A stretch of DNA of 64,000 nucleotides from Rubrivivax sp. Lineage in GTDB: Bacteria > Pseudomonadota > Gammaproteobacteria > Burkholderiales > Burkholderiaceae_C. The notes under the pieces are model-generated. The model searched no databases, had not been told where the DNA came from, and saw only the letters and a list, made by a program, of their open reading frames with translations. Position 1 is the stretch's first letter. Each line of letters opens with the position of its first letter. This document shows, in pieces, positions 35,718-43,703 of this stretch. Made by a program: the position numbers and the translations under genes. The stretch covers positions 1 through 64,000 of the forward strand of contig JAURZM010000013.1 in assembly GCA_030653385.1 (NCBI GenBank). Direction: 5' to 3'.

Positions 35718-37196
35718 ATGAACCACCCGATGCCCTTCGACACCACACAAGTTTTCATTGGCGGTGTCTGGCGCGCCACAGACGCGGGCCAGCAGCTGCC
35801 GCTGCACAACCCCAGTGACGGCAGCCTGCTGACCCACATCGCCCGCGGCCAGGCCGCCGACGTCGACGCCGCCGTCCAGGCGGCGCAGACCGCGCTGGAC
35901 GGGCCCTGGGGCCAGCTCACCGCCACCGAACGCGGGCGGGTGCTGATGAAGATGAGCGCGGCCGTGCTCTTGCAGGTCGACGAACTGGCGCGGCTGGAAG
36001 CCCTGGACGTGGGCAAGCCGCTGAAGCAGGGCCGGGCCGACGCGGTGGCGCTGGCGCGTTACCTGGAGTTCTACGGCGGCGCCGCCGACAAGGTGCTGGG
36101 CGAGACCATTCCCTTCATCAACGGCTACACCGCGCTCACGCTGCGCGAACCGCACGGTGTGACGGCGCACATCGTGCCCTGGAACTACCCCATGCAGATC
36201 ATCGGCCGCAGCGTCGGCGCCGCGCTGGCCATGGGCAACGCCTGCGTGCTGAAACCGGCCGAAGAGGCCTGCCTGACGGCGCTGGCCTTTGCGCACATCG
36301 CGCAGCAGGCGGGGTTGCCGGCCGGCGCGCTGAACGTCGTGCCGGGCCTGGGTGAAGAGGCCGGTGCCGCGCTGGCATCGCACCCGGGGGTGCGCCACAT
36401 CTCGTTCACCGGTTCGGTCATGGTGGGCGGGCTGATCCAGGCAGCGGCGGCGCGCAATGCCGTGCCGGTGACGCTGGAACTGGGTGGCAAGAGCCCGCAG
36501 CTGGTCTTCGACGACGCCGAACTCGACACTGCCTTGCCTTTCCTGGTCAACGCCGGCATCCAGAACGCTGGCCAGACCTGTTCTGCCGCGTCGCGCATCC
36601 TGGTGCAGCGCGGCGTGCTTGAGCAAGTGACCGAGCGCATGGCCGAGCGCTACCGCGCGCTGCGGGTGGGGCCGGCGATGGACGACCCGGACGTCGGCCC
36701 GCTGATCAGCCGGCGTCAGCAAGAGCTGGTGCAGGGTTATCTGTCCCTGCTGCGTGACGAGGGTGGCCGTGGCGCGGGCAGCAGCCTGCGCATCGTCGCG
36801 CAGACGCCGTTGCCTGCCGGGCTGCCGGCCGGCGGCTGTTACGTGCCGCCCACGCTGGTGGCCGGTGCCAGCGCCACGCACCGCATTGCGCAGGAAGAGA
36901 TCTTCGGCCCGGTGCAGGCGGTGATCGCTTTCGACGACGAAGCCCAGGCGCTGCAGATCGCCAACGGCACGGCGTTTGGCCTGGTGGCGGGTGTCTGGAC
37001 CCGGGACGGCAGCCGCGCCATGCGAATGGCGCGCAAGTTGCAATGTGGGCAGGTCTTCATCAACAACTACGGCGCGGGTGGTGGCATCGAGTTGCCCTTC
37101 GGCGGTGTCAAACACTCGGGCCACGGTCGTGAAAAGGGCTTCGAAGCGCTGTACGGGTTTTCGACGCTGAAGACGGTGGCCATCAAACACGATTGA
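35718..37196 (+). CDS. NAD(P)-dependent aldehyde dehydrogenase
   Basis: This 492-residue enzyme oxidises an aldehyde to the carboxylate. The general base Glu254 lies in LELGGKSP and the nucleophile Cys288 in NAGQTCSAASR. The NAD-binding segment IVPWNYPMQI (~153) and GSVMVGG (~232) are typical. The closest functional groups would be gamma-aminobutyraldehyde or betaine aldehyde dehydrogenases, but the aldehyde cannot be fixed from sequence alone. It is divergent from the peptide permease genes, which could indicate a peptide or amine catabolic context. Confidence 0.93.
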   Translation: MNHPMPFDTTQVFIGGVWRATDAGQQLPLHNPSDGSLLTHIARGQAADVDAAVQAAQTALDGPWGQLTATERGRVLMKMSAAVLLQVDELARLEALDVGKPLKQGRADAVALARYLEFYGGAADKVLGETIPFINGYTALTLREPHGVTAHIVPWNYPMQIIGRSVGAALAMGNACVLKPAEEACLTALAFAHIAQQAGLPAGALNVVPGLGEEAGAALASHPGVRHISFTGSVMVGGLIQAAAARNAVPVTLELGGKSPQLVFDDAELDTALPFLVNAGIQNAGQTCSAASRILVQRGVLEQVTERMAERYRALRVGPAMDDPDVGPLISRRQQELVQGYLSLLRDEGGRGAGSSLRIVAQTPLPAGLPAGGCYVPPTLVAGASATHRIAQEEIFGPVQAVIAFDDEAQALQIANGTAFGLVAGVWTRDGSRAMRMARKLQCGQVFINNYGAGGGIELPFGGVKHSGHGREKGFEALYGFSTLKTVAIKHD

Positions 37197-37230
37197 GGCA
37201 GGCTGTGGTTTGTCATACACTGTCTGACAA
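37193..37230 (+). promoter_or_regulatory. Candidate promoter and palindromic operator of the toxin-antitoxin-like operon
   Basis: TTGAGG (37193-37198) and TACACT (37216-37221) lie 17 bp apart, a good sigma-70 match that overlaps the stop of the aldehyde dehydrogenase gene. A perfect inverted repeat, TTGTCA (37210-37215) and TGACAA (37225-37230) with a 9-bp spacer, covers the -10 element. That placement fits autorepression by the ribbon-helix-helix protein encoded next, as is usual in toxin-antitoxin operons. Regulation is inferred from the arrangement. Confidence 0.6.
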
Positions 37231-37248
37231 TCTGGATGGAGAGTCGCC

Positions 37249-37566
37249 ATGCGCGTCAACGCCCGCCTTGATGAAGCCACCCAGCAGCAGCTGGAATACC
37301 TGACCCAGGCCACCGGCCAGAGCGTCAGCCATGTCGTGCGCGAGAGCGTGGCGCAGTACTACGCACAAGTGCGCCGGCAGCGTGCACCCAGCCGCTTCCT
37401 GGCCATGGCGGGCCAGTGGCGCAGTGGGCACATCGATACCGCATCCAACGTCAAGGCCGTCCTGACCGAAGCGCTGCAAGCCAAGTTTCCGCAGCACAGG
37501 GTGTCAGGCGGCGCAGCAGACCAGCCCGTCAAGAAGCGCGCGGCGTCGAAGAAGCGGGCCGGCTGA
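37249..37566 (+). CDS. Ribbon-helix-helix (CopG-like) antitoxin-type protein
   Basis: This 105-residue protein has an N-terminal ribbon-helix-helix fold: strand MRVNARLDE (1-9), helix TQQQLEYLTQATGQ, turn and second helix SVSHVVRESVAQYYA. It presumably dimerises and binds the palindrome just upstream. The C-terminal tail is Lys/Arg-rich (KKRAASKKRAG) and longer than in most antitoxins. It precedes a PIN-domain gene by 34 bp, the VapBC arrangement. The ribosome-binding site GGAGAG lies 7 bases before the ATG. Confidence 0.85.
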   Translation: MRVNARLDEATQQQLEYLTQATGQSVSHVVRESVAQYYAQVRRQRAPSRFLAMAGQWRSGHIDTASNVKAVLTEALQAKFPQHRVSGGAADQPVKKRAASKKRAG

Positions 37567-37600
37567 ACACGGTGGCACGGTTGCCGATCATCCGCGCCAC

Positions 37601-38023
37601 ATGATTGCCGTGGACAGCGGCTTCTTGTTTGCGCTGGCCGACGCCACGGATGCCTGGCACACACGCGCCGTGGCCAGGGTCGGCACGGCGTCCGAGGGTT
37701 GGGTCACCACATGGCCCGTGCTGGCGGAGACTTGCCACCTGTTCTTGCGTCGCATCGGTGCCGAGCCGATGGCCGTGTTGATGCACGACGTGGCCGAGGG
37801 CCACATCCAGGTCTGGAATCCCCCGCCGGATGTGTTCCAGCAACTGCCTGTTCTGCTGCGCAAGTACGCCACCTTGCCCATGGACCTGGCCGACGCCAGT
37901 CTGGTGCTGCTGGCCGAACACCTGGGCCACGGCCGTATCCTCACCACCGACGAGCGCGACTTCGGCGCCTACCGCTGGAAGAACCGCAAACCTTTCAAGA
38001 ACGTGATGCTGGAGACACCATGA
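37601..38023 (+). CDS. PIN-domain ribonuclease, VapC-like toxin
   Basis: This 140-residue protein has the PIN nuclease fold with the acidic metal-binding residues Asp5, Glu43, Asp95/Asp98 and Asp117/Asp120. VapC toxins cut tRNA or rRNA unless bound by their antitoxin. Together with the upstream ribbon-helix-helix gene it looks like a VapBC-type pair, but the tail is unusual for VapC, and the upstream gene's identity as its antitoxin is inferred. The stop overlaps the start of the following dehydrogenase by 4 bp (ATGA). Confidence 0.85.
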   Translation: MIAVDSGFLFALADATDAWHTRAVARVGTASEGWVTTWPVLAETCHLFLRRIGAEPMAVLMHDVAEGHIQVWNPPPDVFQQLPVLLRKYATLPMDLADASLVLLAEHLGHGRILTTDERDFGAYRWKNRKPFKNVMLETP

Positions 38024-38805
38024 ACACATCCCCGCGTGAAGGCCGGCTGCAAGGCAAGGTGGCCATCGTCACCGGTGGCGGCTCGGGTTTTGGCGCCGGC
38101 ATCTGCGCCAAGTTCGTGGCCGAAGGGGCGCAGGTGGTGGTCGCCGACCTGAACCTTCAGGCCGCACTCGACGTGGCCGCCAGCCTGGGCCCGGCGGCCC
38201 GCGGCGTGCGGGTCGACGTGGCCCAGGCCGCCGACGTGCTTCTGATGATGGAAGCCGCCGAACTGCACTTCGGCCGTATCGACATCCTGGTCAACAACGC
38301 CGGGGTCACGCACTTGCCGCAGCCGCTGGAAGAGGTGGGCGAAGAAGACTTCGACCGCATCGTGGCCGTCAACATGAAGGCCATCTACCTGGCGATGCGC
38401 GAAGTGGTGCCTCGCATGAAGGGCAATTCACCGGGCCGTCAGGGCATTCGCGGCGTGGTGCTGAACATGGCCAGCACGGCCGGTGTCAGCCCGCGGCCAC
38501 GCCTGAGTTGGTACAACGCCAGCAAGGGTTGGGTGATCACCGCCACCCGCGCCAACGCGGTGGAACTGGCGCCCAGCGGCATCCGCGTGGTGGCGCTGAA
38601 CCCGGTGGCCGGCGAAACCCCGCTGCTGAAAAGCTTCATGGGCCAGGACACGCCCGAAATGCGCGCTAAGTTCCTGTCCACCATCCCCATCGGCCGCTTT
38701 TCCACGCCGGAAGACCTGGGCAATGCCGCCTGTTTTTTGTGCAGCGACGAGGCTTCGATGATCACCGGCGTTTGCATGGAGGTCGACGGGGGCCGGTGCA
38801 TCTGA
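38020..38805 (+). CDS. Short-chain dehydrogenase/reductase
   Basis: This 261-residue SDR has the cofactor motif TGGGSGFGAGI (~19-29), NNAG (~92), the catalytic Ser in NMASTAG (~148) and YNASK (~161-165), and a C-terminal CMEVDGGRCI. The Asp after the second strand (VVVADLN) suggests NAD preference over NADP. The closest relatives are glucose/3-oxoacyl reductase-like SDRs. Its start overlaps the PIN toxin gene stop by 4 bp, so the toxin-antitoxin pair and this enzyme are probably one transcript. Confidence 0.92.
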   Translation: MNTSPREGRLQGKVAIVTGGGSGFGAGICAKFVAEGAQVVVADLNLQAALDVAASLGPAARGVRVDVAQAADVLLMMEAAELHFGRIDILVNNAGVTHLPQPLEEVGEEDFDRIVAVNMKAIYLAMREVVPRMKGNSPGRQGIRGVVLNMASTAGVSPRPRLSWYNASKGWVITATRANAVELAPSGIRVVALNPVAGETPLLKSFMGQDTPEMRAKFLSTIPIGRFSTPEDLGNAACFLCSDEASMITGVCMEVDGGRCI

Positions 38806-38807
38806 CG

Positions 38808-38875
38808 AGCCCCCAAGCTCGCTGACGCTCGCTACCCCCCGAGGGGGCCGTCCGCCGACGGCCCGGCGAAGCCGG
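38808..38875. repeat. Diverged copy of the 1-129 repeat, with three stacked hairpins
   Basis: This element starts 3 bp after the SDR stop and lies before the end of the convergent Lrp gene. The first ~40 bases, read in this direction, resemble the reverse complement of the repeat unit at 74-130. Inverted repeats follow each other: CCCCC/GGGGG (38836-38847), GGCCGTC/GACGGCC (38846-38863, 7-bp arms, 4-base loop) and CCGGC/GCCGG (38863-38875). It could work as a bidirectional terminator for the converging genes. No T-run follows, so the role is inferred from position. Confidence 0.65.
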
Positions 38876-38901
38876 TTCCGTGGCGGGAAGCTTGGTCCAG
38901 G

Positions 38902-39327
38902 TCAACTCATCTTGTATGTCTGCAGGTGGATGCTGGTTTCGGTGGCGCCGATGCCCTTGATCAGGCGCACGCGTTCCAGCACCTCGGCCAGTTCGGCCAG
39001 GTTGCCGGCGCGCAGTTCGGCCAGCAGGTCCCAGCGGCCGTTGGTGTCGTGCAGCGCGGCCACGCCGGGTTCGCCCAGCAGGGTGCTGATGACGGATCGG
39101 GTCTGGTTGCCTTCGACCGTGATGCTCATCCACGCGGTGATGCGCTGGGTTTCCACGTCGGGCCGCAGCAGCACCGTGTAGCCCACCAGCACACCCTCGT
39201 CTTCGAGCTTGCGGATGCGGTTGCTGACGGTGCCGCGAGACACACCCAGCTTGTGCGCCAGCGTGGCGACGCTGGCGCGGGCGTCCTGGCGCAGCAGGCC
39301 GATCAGTTGCAGGTCGGTCGAGTCCAT
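38902..39327 (-). CDS. Lrp/AsnC-family transcriptional regulator
   Basis: This 141-residue regulator has an N-terminal helix-turn-helix (DARASVATLAHKLGVSRGTV, ~13-32) and a C-terminal RAM ligand-binding domain (~60-141) with the conserved GNLAELAEVLERVRLIKGI region. It is divergent from the ornithine-cyclodeaminase-family gene, a frequent regulator-target pair in amino acid catabolism. The Met at 39327 was chosen; an in-frame Met five codons upstream (39342) is possible. Confidence 0.92.
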   Translation of the reverse strand: MDSTDLQLIGLLRQDARASVATLAHKLGVSRGTVSNRIRKLEDEGVLVGYTVLLRPDVETQRITAWMSITVEGNQTRSVISTLLGEPGVAALHDTNGRWDLLAELRAGNLAELAEVLERVRLIKGIGATETSIHLQTYKMS

Positions 39328-39458
39328 CGCCCATTCTGGCATTTCGGCAGTCCAGGCTGACGAAAAGGCAGAAGGCTGCCGATTGCGGAGCAGGATTGCT
39401 GCTTCTACCTGCCAGGGGCTTTCGGAACAATCTTCATGGACCGATCAGAAAGCCGCCC

Positions 39459-40499
39459 ATGACCACCTTGCTCACCACCCACGACATCACCCGCATCGTT
39501 GCCGCCCACGGGCTGCCCCAGGTGCTGCGCCGCTTGGAAGAAGCGATCACGGCCGACTTTCGCCGCTGGGCCGACTTCGACAAGGTCGCTCGTGTGGCCA
39601 GTCACTCGAAGGCCGGTGTCATCGAACTGATGCCAGTTGCCGACGCGCAGCAGTACAGCTTCAAGTACGTCAACGGCCACCCGGGCAACGGCCTGCAGGG
39701 CTTGCCCACGGTGATGGCCTTCGGTGTGCTGGCCGACGTGGCCACCGGCCTGCCCACGCTTTTGAGCGAGCTGACCATCACCACCGCGATGCGCACGGCG
39801 GCCACGTCGGTCATGGCGGCACGGCTGCTGGCCCGGCCCGCTTCGCGCACCATGGCGCTCATCGGCAATGGCGCGCAGAGCGAGTTCCAGGCGCTGGCCT
39901 TTCACCACCTGCTGGGCGTGAAACGCCTGCAGTTGTTCGACACCGACCGCAGTGCCACGGCCAAGCTGATGCGTCACCTGCAAGGCGTGCCGGGGCTTGA
40001 AGTGCAAGTGTGTGCCAACACTGCTGATGCGCTACGGGGCGCGGACATCGTCACCACGGTGACCGCCGACAAGTGCAATGCCGTCATCGTCAGCGCCGAC
40101 ATGCTGGCGCCAGGCATGCACCTGAATGCCGTGGGCGGCGACTGCCCGGGCAAAACCGAACTCGAAGCCGCGGTGCTGCGGGCGGCGCAGGTGTTTGTCG
40201 AGTACGAACCGCAAACCCGAGTGGAAGGTGAACTGCAGCAGATGCCGGCCGACTTCGAGGTCACCGAGCTTTGGCGGGTGCTGCATGGGCAGGCCGCCGG
40301 CCGGCGCGACGACGCGGCGATCACCCTCTTCGATTCGGTCGGTTTTGCGCTGGAAGACTTTTCGGCCCTGCGGCTGATGGCCGAGCTGGCGCAAGGGCTG
40401 GGGCTGGGGCGTCCGCTGGACCTGATCCCCGAACTGTCCGACCCGAGAGACCTGTTTTCGCTGCTGGCACCCCTTGCACAGCAGCGGCGGGCGGCTTGA
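39459..40499 (+). CDS. Ornithine cyclodeaminase / mu-crystallin family protein
   Basis: This 346-residue enzyme belongs to the ornithine cyclodeaminase family, which binds NAD(H) and typically converts ornithine to proline with release of ammonia, or reduces a related imine. The nucleotide-binding segment ALIGNGAQSEFQALAF (~128) and the substrate-side KYVNGHPGN (~69) are present. The start at 39459 avoids 21 upstream codons. A strong Rho-independent terminator follows 20 bp after the stop. Its divergent Lrp-type partner suggests amino-acid-responsive expression. Confidence 0.92.
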   Translation: MTTLLTTHDITRIVAAHGLPQVLRRLEEAITADFRRWADFDKVARVASHSKAGVIELMPVADAQQYSFKYVNGHPGNGLQGLPTVMAFGVLADVATGLPTLLSELTITTAMRTAATSVMAARLLARPASRTMALIGNGAQSEFQALAFHHLLGVKRLQLFDTDRSATAKLMRHLQGVPGLEVQVCANTADALRGADIVTTVTADKCNAVIVSADMLAPGMHLNAVGGDCPGKTELEAAVLRAAQVFVEYEPQTRVEGELQQMPADFEVTELWRVLHGQAAGRRDDAAITLFDSVGFALEDFSALRLMAELAQGLGLGRPLDLIPELSDPRDLFSLLAPLAQQRRAA

Positions 40500-40518
40500 T
40501 CACCGTTCCCCGCGATGC

Positions 40519-40547
40519 AAAAGGGCCACCTGCGGTGGCCCTTTTTT
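40519..40547 (+). terminator. Rho-independent terminator of the ornithine-cyclodeaminase-family gene
   Basis: A perfect 12-bp stem, AAAAGGGCCACC (40519-40530) paired with GGTGGCCCTTTT (40534-40545), closes a TGC loop and runs straight into TTTTTT. The element is nearly symmetric because the left arm begins with AAAA, so it could also work for the minus-strand gene ending at 40578. It lies between two convergent genes. Confidence 0.93.
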
Positions 40548-40577
40548 CTTGGCAGCGGCCGGCAGGCCGCTGCGATC

Positions 40578-40841
40578 TCAACCCCGCTCGTGCCTGTCGG
40601 CTGCGGCAATCAGGTCGGCGGCAAAACGCGGGTCCTGCGCCATCACGTCCTGGGCGTAGATGCGCACACGGGCGGCTTCGGCCAGGCGGTCGGCTTGCGC
40701 ACGTCGCTCGACCTGGGTTTCACCCACGGTTTCAAGCCAGCCCAGGAAGGCGGCAAAGGCGTTGGCGGCCCAGGCGGCACCGCGCGGTGCGGCAACCTTG
40801 GCAGGGGTGCTGACGGTCATGGTGGTCATCTTGGTCCTCAC
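40578..40841 (-). CDS. Small hypothetical protein
   Basis: This 87-residue protein has a helical, Ala- and Arg-rich C-terminal half and no family that I recognise. The codon use looks coding and the frame spans the gap between the terminator at 40519-40547 and the divergent LysR promoter. An in-frame ATG four codons downstream (40829) is an equally good start. Confidence 0.6.
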   Translation of the reverse strand: MRTKMTTMTVSTPAKVAAPRGAAWAANAFAAFLGWLETVGETQVERRAQADRLAEAARVRIYAQDVMAQDPRFAADLIAAADRHERG

Positions 40842-40897
40842 AGAGCCGCGAAAAGTCGCGGCGATGGACAGAATGTAAGGGTTACCACCAATGTCTG

Positions 40898-40939
40898 ATA
40901 CTGAATAGTTTGCACGTAAGGTATAAACAAAACGTATCT
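40898..40939 (+). promoter_or_regulatory. Candidate LysR-regulated promoter region of the gene at 40961
   Basis: An AT-rich island here carries TTGCAC (40910-40915) and GTATCT (40934-40939) with an 18-bp spacer. A dyad ATAC (40898-40901) / GTAT (40921-40924) overlaps it, resembling the split repeat bound by LysR-type proteins. The gene encoded next is itself a LysR regulator, so autoregulation is likely. A separate GC-rich hairpin (CCGCG/CGCGG near 40853-40868) lies on the side of the divergent hypothetical gene. Confidence 0.45.
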
Positions 40940-40960
40940 CAGGATCGGGATCTCCACTTC

Positions 40961-41905
40961 ATGAACTTCCGCACACTCGACCTCAACCTGCTGCGTGTTT
41001 TCGACGCTGTCATGGCAGAAGGCAGCCTGACCCGGGCCGCTGCCGGCCTGGCCATGACCCAGCCTGCGGTGAGCCATGCCCTGCGCCGCTTGCGGGAAGC
41101 CGTCGGCGCGGACCTGTTTCTGCGCGTCGCCCACGGCGTGAAGCCCACACCCCACGCTGAAGCGCTGTGGCCCCAGGTGCGGGCAGCGCTGGCTGTGCTG
41201 CGCCAGGCGCTGTCACCGGGCGACTTCGACCCCCGGCGCGATGCGGTGCAGTTGCGCGTGGCCATGGCCGACGCCACGGCGGCGTTATTGGCACCGCCGC
41301 TGGTGGCGCATATCGAACAAGAGCGGGCACTCGTCAACCTGCGCGTGCTGCCGCTGACCACCCGCGACCCGCGCCGCCTGGTGGAAAGTGGCGACGCCGA
41401 GTTGGCCGTGGGCTTTTTCCCGGAACTGGTGACGACCATCGTCGCGCAGGGCCAGGACAGCCACCTGCACCACGCCCGCCTGTACGAGTCACGTTATGTG
41501 TGCGTGATGCGCAAACAGAACCCGCTGGCGCAGCGTGAACTGACGCTGGACGACTACTGCCAGGCCCACCACCTGCTGGTCAGCTTTTCGGGCCGGCCGC
41601 ACGGCTACGTCGACCAGGCGCTGGCGGCGCTGGGCCGCCAGCGGCGCGTGGTGCTGGCCGTGAACCAGTTTTTCACCGCCGGTCGTGTGGTGGCGCGGTC
41701 CGACTTGCTGACCGTGCTGCCCGACGGTTTTGTCGAAGCCACCGGCTACAGCGACGAACTCGTCATCCGCGAACTGCCGCTGGCCCTGCAGCCGGTGCAC
41801 GTGGAGATGATCTGGCACCTGCGCCACGACGCCGACCCGGCCCACCGCTGGCTGCGCGGCTTGTTGCAGGAAGCCGCGGCCCGCGGCACTTCGCTGGCCC
41901 GCTAG
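40961..41905 (+). CDS. LysR-family transcriptional regulator
   Basis: This 314-residue regulator has the helix-turn-helix (SLTRAAAGLAMTQPAVSHAL, ~22-41) and the effector-binding domain (~88-300). The pattern FRTLDLNLLRVFDAVMAEG places it in the NodD/NahR-like branch. Its target cannot be assigned: on one side is a small hypothetical gene, on the other the convergent aminotransferase tyrB. The ATG at 40961 was chosen over an open frame starting 17 codons earlier. Confidence 0.93.
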   Translation: MNFRTLDLNLLRVFDAVMAEGSLTRAAAGLAMTQPAVSHALRRLREAVGADLFLRVAHGVKPTPHAEALWPQVRAALAVLRQALSPGDFDPRRDAVQLRVAMADATAALLAPPLVAHIEQERALVNLRVLPLTTRDPRRLVESGDAELAVGFFPELVTTIVAQGQDSHLHHARLYESRYVCVMRKQNPLAQRELTLDDYCQAHHLLVSFSGRPHGYVDQALAALGRQRRVVLAVNQFFTAGRVVARSDLLTVLPDGFVEATGYSDELVIRELPLALQPVHVEMIWHLRHDADPAHRWLRGLLQEAAARGTSLAR

Positions 41906-41923
41906 TTGGCCAGCCAGCCGGGC

Positions 41924-43120
41924 TCAGATCACCGCGGCCATGGCCTTTGCCGTGCGCTGCACATTGCCGGTGTTCAGCCCGGCCACGCAGATGCGCCCCG
42001 AGCGCACCAAGTAGACGCCGAACTCTTCGCGCAGCCGGTCCACCTGCTCGGCCGACAGGCCGGTGTAGCTGAACATGCCACGCTGCGTCAGGAAGTAGCC
42101 GAAGTCGCGCCCGGGCTTCAGGGTCGTCAGCACGCCGTGCAGGCTTCGCCGCATGGCCAGGATGCGGTTGCGCATCGCGGCCACGTCGGCCTCCCAGCTG
42201 GCGCGCAGCGCCGGGTCGGTCAGCACCCGGCTGACCACGCCGGCGGCGTGGATGGCGGGGCTGGAATAGTTGCGGCGCACGGTGGCCTTCATCTGGCCCA
42301 GCACCAGTTCGGCTTCGGCGGCGTTTGCGCAGACCACGCTCAGGGCGCCGGCCCGTTCACCGTAGACGCTCATGCTCTTGCTGAAGCTGTTGGCGACGAA
42401 GAAGCTCAAGCCTGCTGACGCCAGCGCGCGCACCGCAAAGGCGTCCTGCTCGATGCTGTCGCCGTAACCCTGGTAAGCCAGGTCCAGGTAGGGCAGCAGT
42501 TCGCGGCGCTTCAGCACGGGGATCAATGCCTGCCATTGCGCCGGTGTCAGGTCCACACCGGTCGGGTTGTGGCAGCAGGCGTGCAGCAGCACCACGCTGC
42601 GTGCGGGCAGGGCTTGCAAGGCCTTCAGCATGTTGGCAAAACGCACACCGCCGGTGGCCGCGTCGTAGTAGGGGTAGGTGTTCACCTGCACCCCGGCACC
42701 TTCGAACATCGCGCGGTGGTTGTCCCAGGTGGGGTCGCTCACCCACAGCTGGCTGTCGGGCAGCCAGCGCCTGATGAAATCGGCGCCCACCTTCAGGCCG
42801 CCGCTGCTGCCCACGGTCTGCAGCGTGGCCACACGCCCGCTGCGCACGGCTTCGTGGTCGGCACCGAACAGCAGGTGCTGCACGGCCTGGCGCATCGCAG
42901 CCGAGCCTTCGATGGGCAGATAAGGCTTGGCGCCGCTTTCGGCCAGCATCTGGGCTTCGGCCCGGCGCACACAGTCCAGCACCGGGATGCGGCCGGCGTC
43001 GTCGAAGTAGATGCCGATGGACAGGTTGACCTTGTCGCTGCGTGGGTCCTTCTGGAAGGCCTCGTTCAGGCTCAGGATGGGGTCGCCGGCGTAGGGCTCC
43101 AGGTGCGCAAAAACGCTCAT
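41924..43120 (-). CDS. tyrB: Aromatic-amino-acid (tyrosine) aminotransferase
   Basis: This 398-residue PLP enzyme of the aspartate aminotransferase family transfers the amino group of tyrosine, phenylalanine or aspartate to 2-oxoglutarate. The PLP Lys lies in [15 protein letters not shown] (~247), and the substrate-binding motifs [11 protein letters not shown] (~180) and the C-terminal [11 protein letters not shown] are as in TyrB/AspC. The length equals E. coli TyrB (397). The start overlaps the stop of the glutathione peroxidase gene by 4 bp (ATGA). Confidence 0.93.
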   Translation of the reverse strand: MSVFAHLEPYAGDPILSLNEAFQKDPRSDKVNLSIGIYFDDAGRIPVLDCVRRAEAQMLAESGAKPYLPIEGSAAMRQAVQHLLFGADHEAVRSGRVATLQTVGSSGGLKVGADFIRRWLPDSQLWVSDPTWDNHRAMFEGAGVQVNTYPYYDAATGGVRFANMLKALQALPARSVVLLHACCHNPTGVDLTPAQWQALIPVLKRRELLPYLDLAYQGYGDSIEQDAFAVRALASAGLSFFVANSFSKSMSVYGERAGALSVVCANAAEAELVLGQMKATVRRNYSSPAIHAAGVVSRVLTDPALRASWEADVAAMRNRILAMRRSLHGVLTTLKPGRDFGYFLTQRGMFSYTGLSAEQVDRLREEFGVYLVRSGRICVAGLNTGNVQRTAKAMAAVI

Positions 43121-43611
43121 GTCTTGAGTGCTTTTTCGATGTCTTTGCGCAAGGACTCGGGGGTGTCGTTGGGTGCATAACGCTTCAGCACCTGGCCGTT
43201 GCGGCCGACCAGGAACTTGGTGAAGTTCCACTTCACGCCTTCGGTGCCCAGCAGCCCGGGCGCCTGCGCCTTCAGCCACTGCCACAGCGGGTGAGCCTGG
43301 GCGCCGTTGACCTGCACCTTGGCCATCATCGGGAAGCTCACACCGTAGTTCATCTCGCAGAAGGTGGCGATCTCGTCGTTGGCGCCGGGTTCCTGCGCAC
43401 CGAACTCGTTGCTGGGGAATCCCACGATGACGAGCCCCTGGTCACCGTAGTCCTTCCAGAGCTGCTCCAGGCCCTTGAACTGGGGCGTGAAACCGCAGGC
43501 GCTGGCGGTGTTCACGATGAGCAGCACCTTGCCGCGCTGGCTGGACAGGTGTGCAGGCTTGCCAGTGATGGACAAGGCCTCGAAGTCGTAGATGCTGGTG
43601 GCGGTCATCAA
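43117..43611 (-). CDS. Glutathione peroxidase (Cys type)
   Basis: This 164-residue thioredoxin-fold enzyme reduces peroxides with glutathione or thioredoxin. The peroxidatic Cys39 lies in NTASACGFT; it is encoded by an ordinary Cys codon and no in-frame TGA is present, so it is not a selenoprotein. The Gln of the catalytic triad (FGAQEPG, ~72) and the WNFTKFLV segment (~128) are intact. It is translationally coupled to tyrB. Confidence 0.93.
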   Translation of the reverse strand: MMTATSIYDFEALSITGKPAHLSSQRGKVLLIVNTASACGFTPQFKGLEQLWKDYGDQGLVIVGFPSNEFGAQEPGANDEIATFCEMNYGVSFPMMAKVQVNGAQAHPLWQWLKAQAPGLLGTEGVKWNFTKFLVGRNGQVLKRYAPNDTPESLRKDIEKALKT

Positions 43612-43703
43612 AAGTTCCCGATGCAGGTGCAGACTTGCGGACCCGGATGTTAGCGCCGCAAGCGTTGACAGCCCGCACTGTGCACCGCACCATCGCCCTC
43701 TTC

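Noticed and set aside
37601..38023. Phage or transposon origin of the toxin-antitoxin region
   Set aside because: No integrase, transposase, terminal repeats or base-composition shift is seen around it.
43117..43611. Selenocysteine in the glutathione peroxidase
   Set aside because: The active site has a normal Cys codon; no in-frame TGA is needed.
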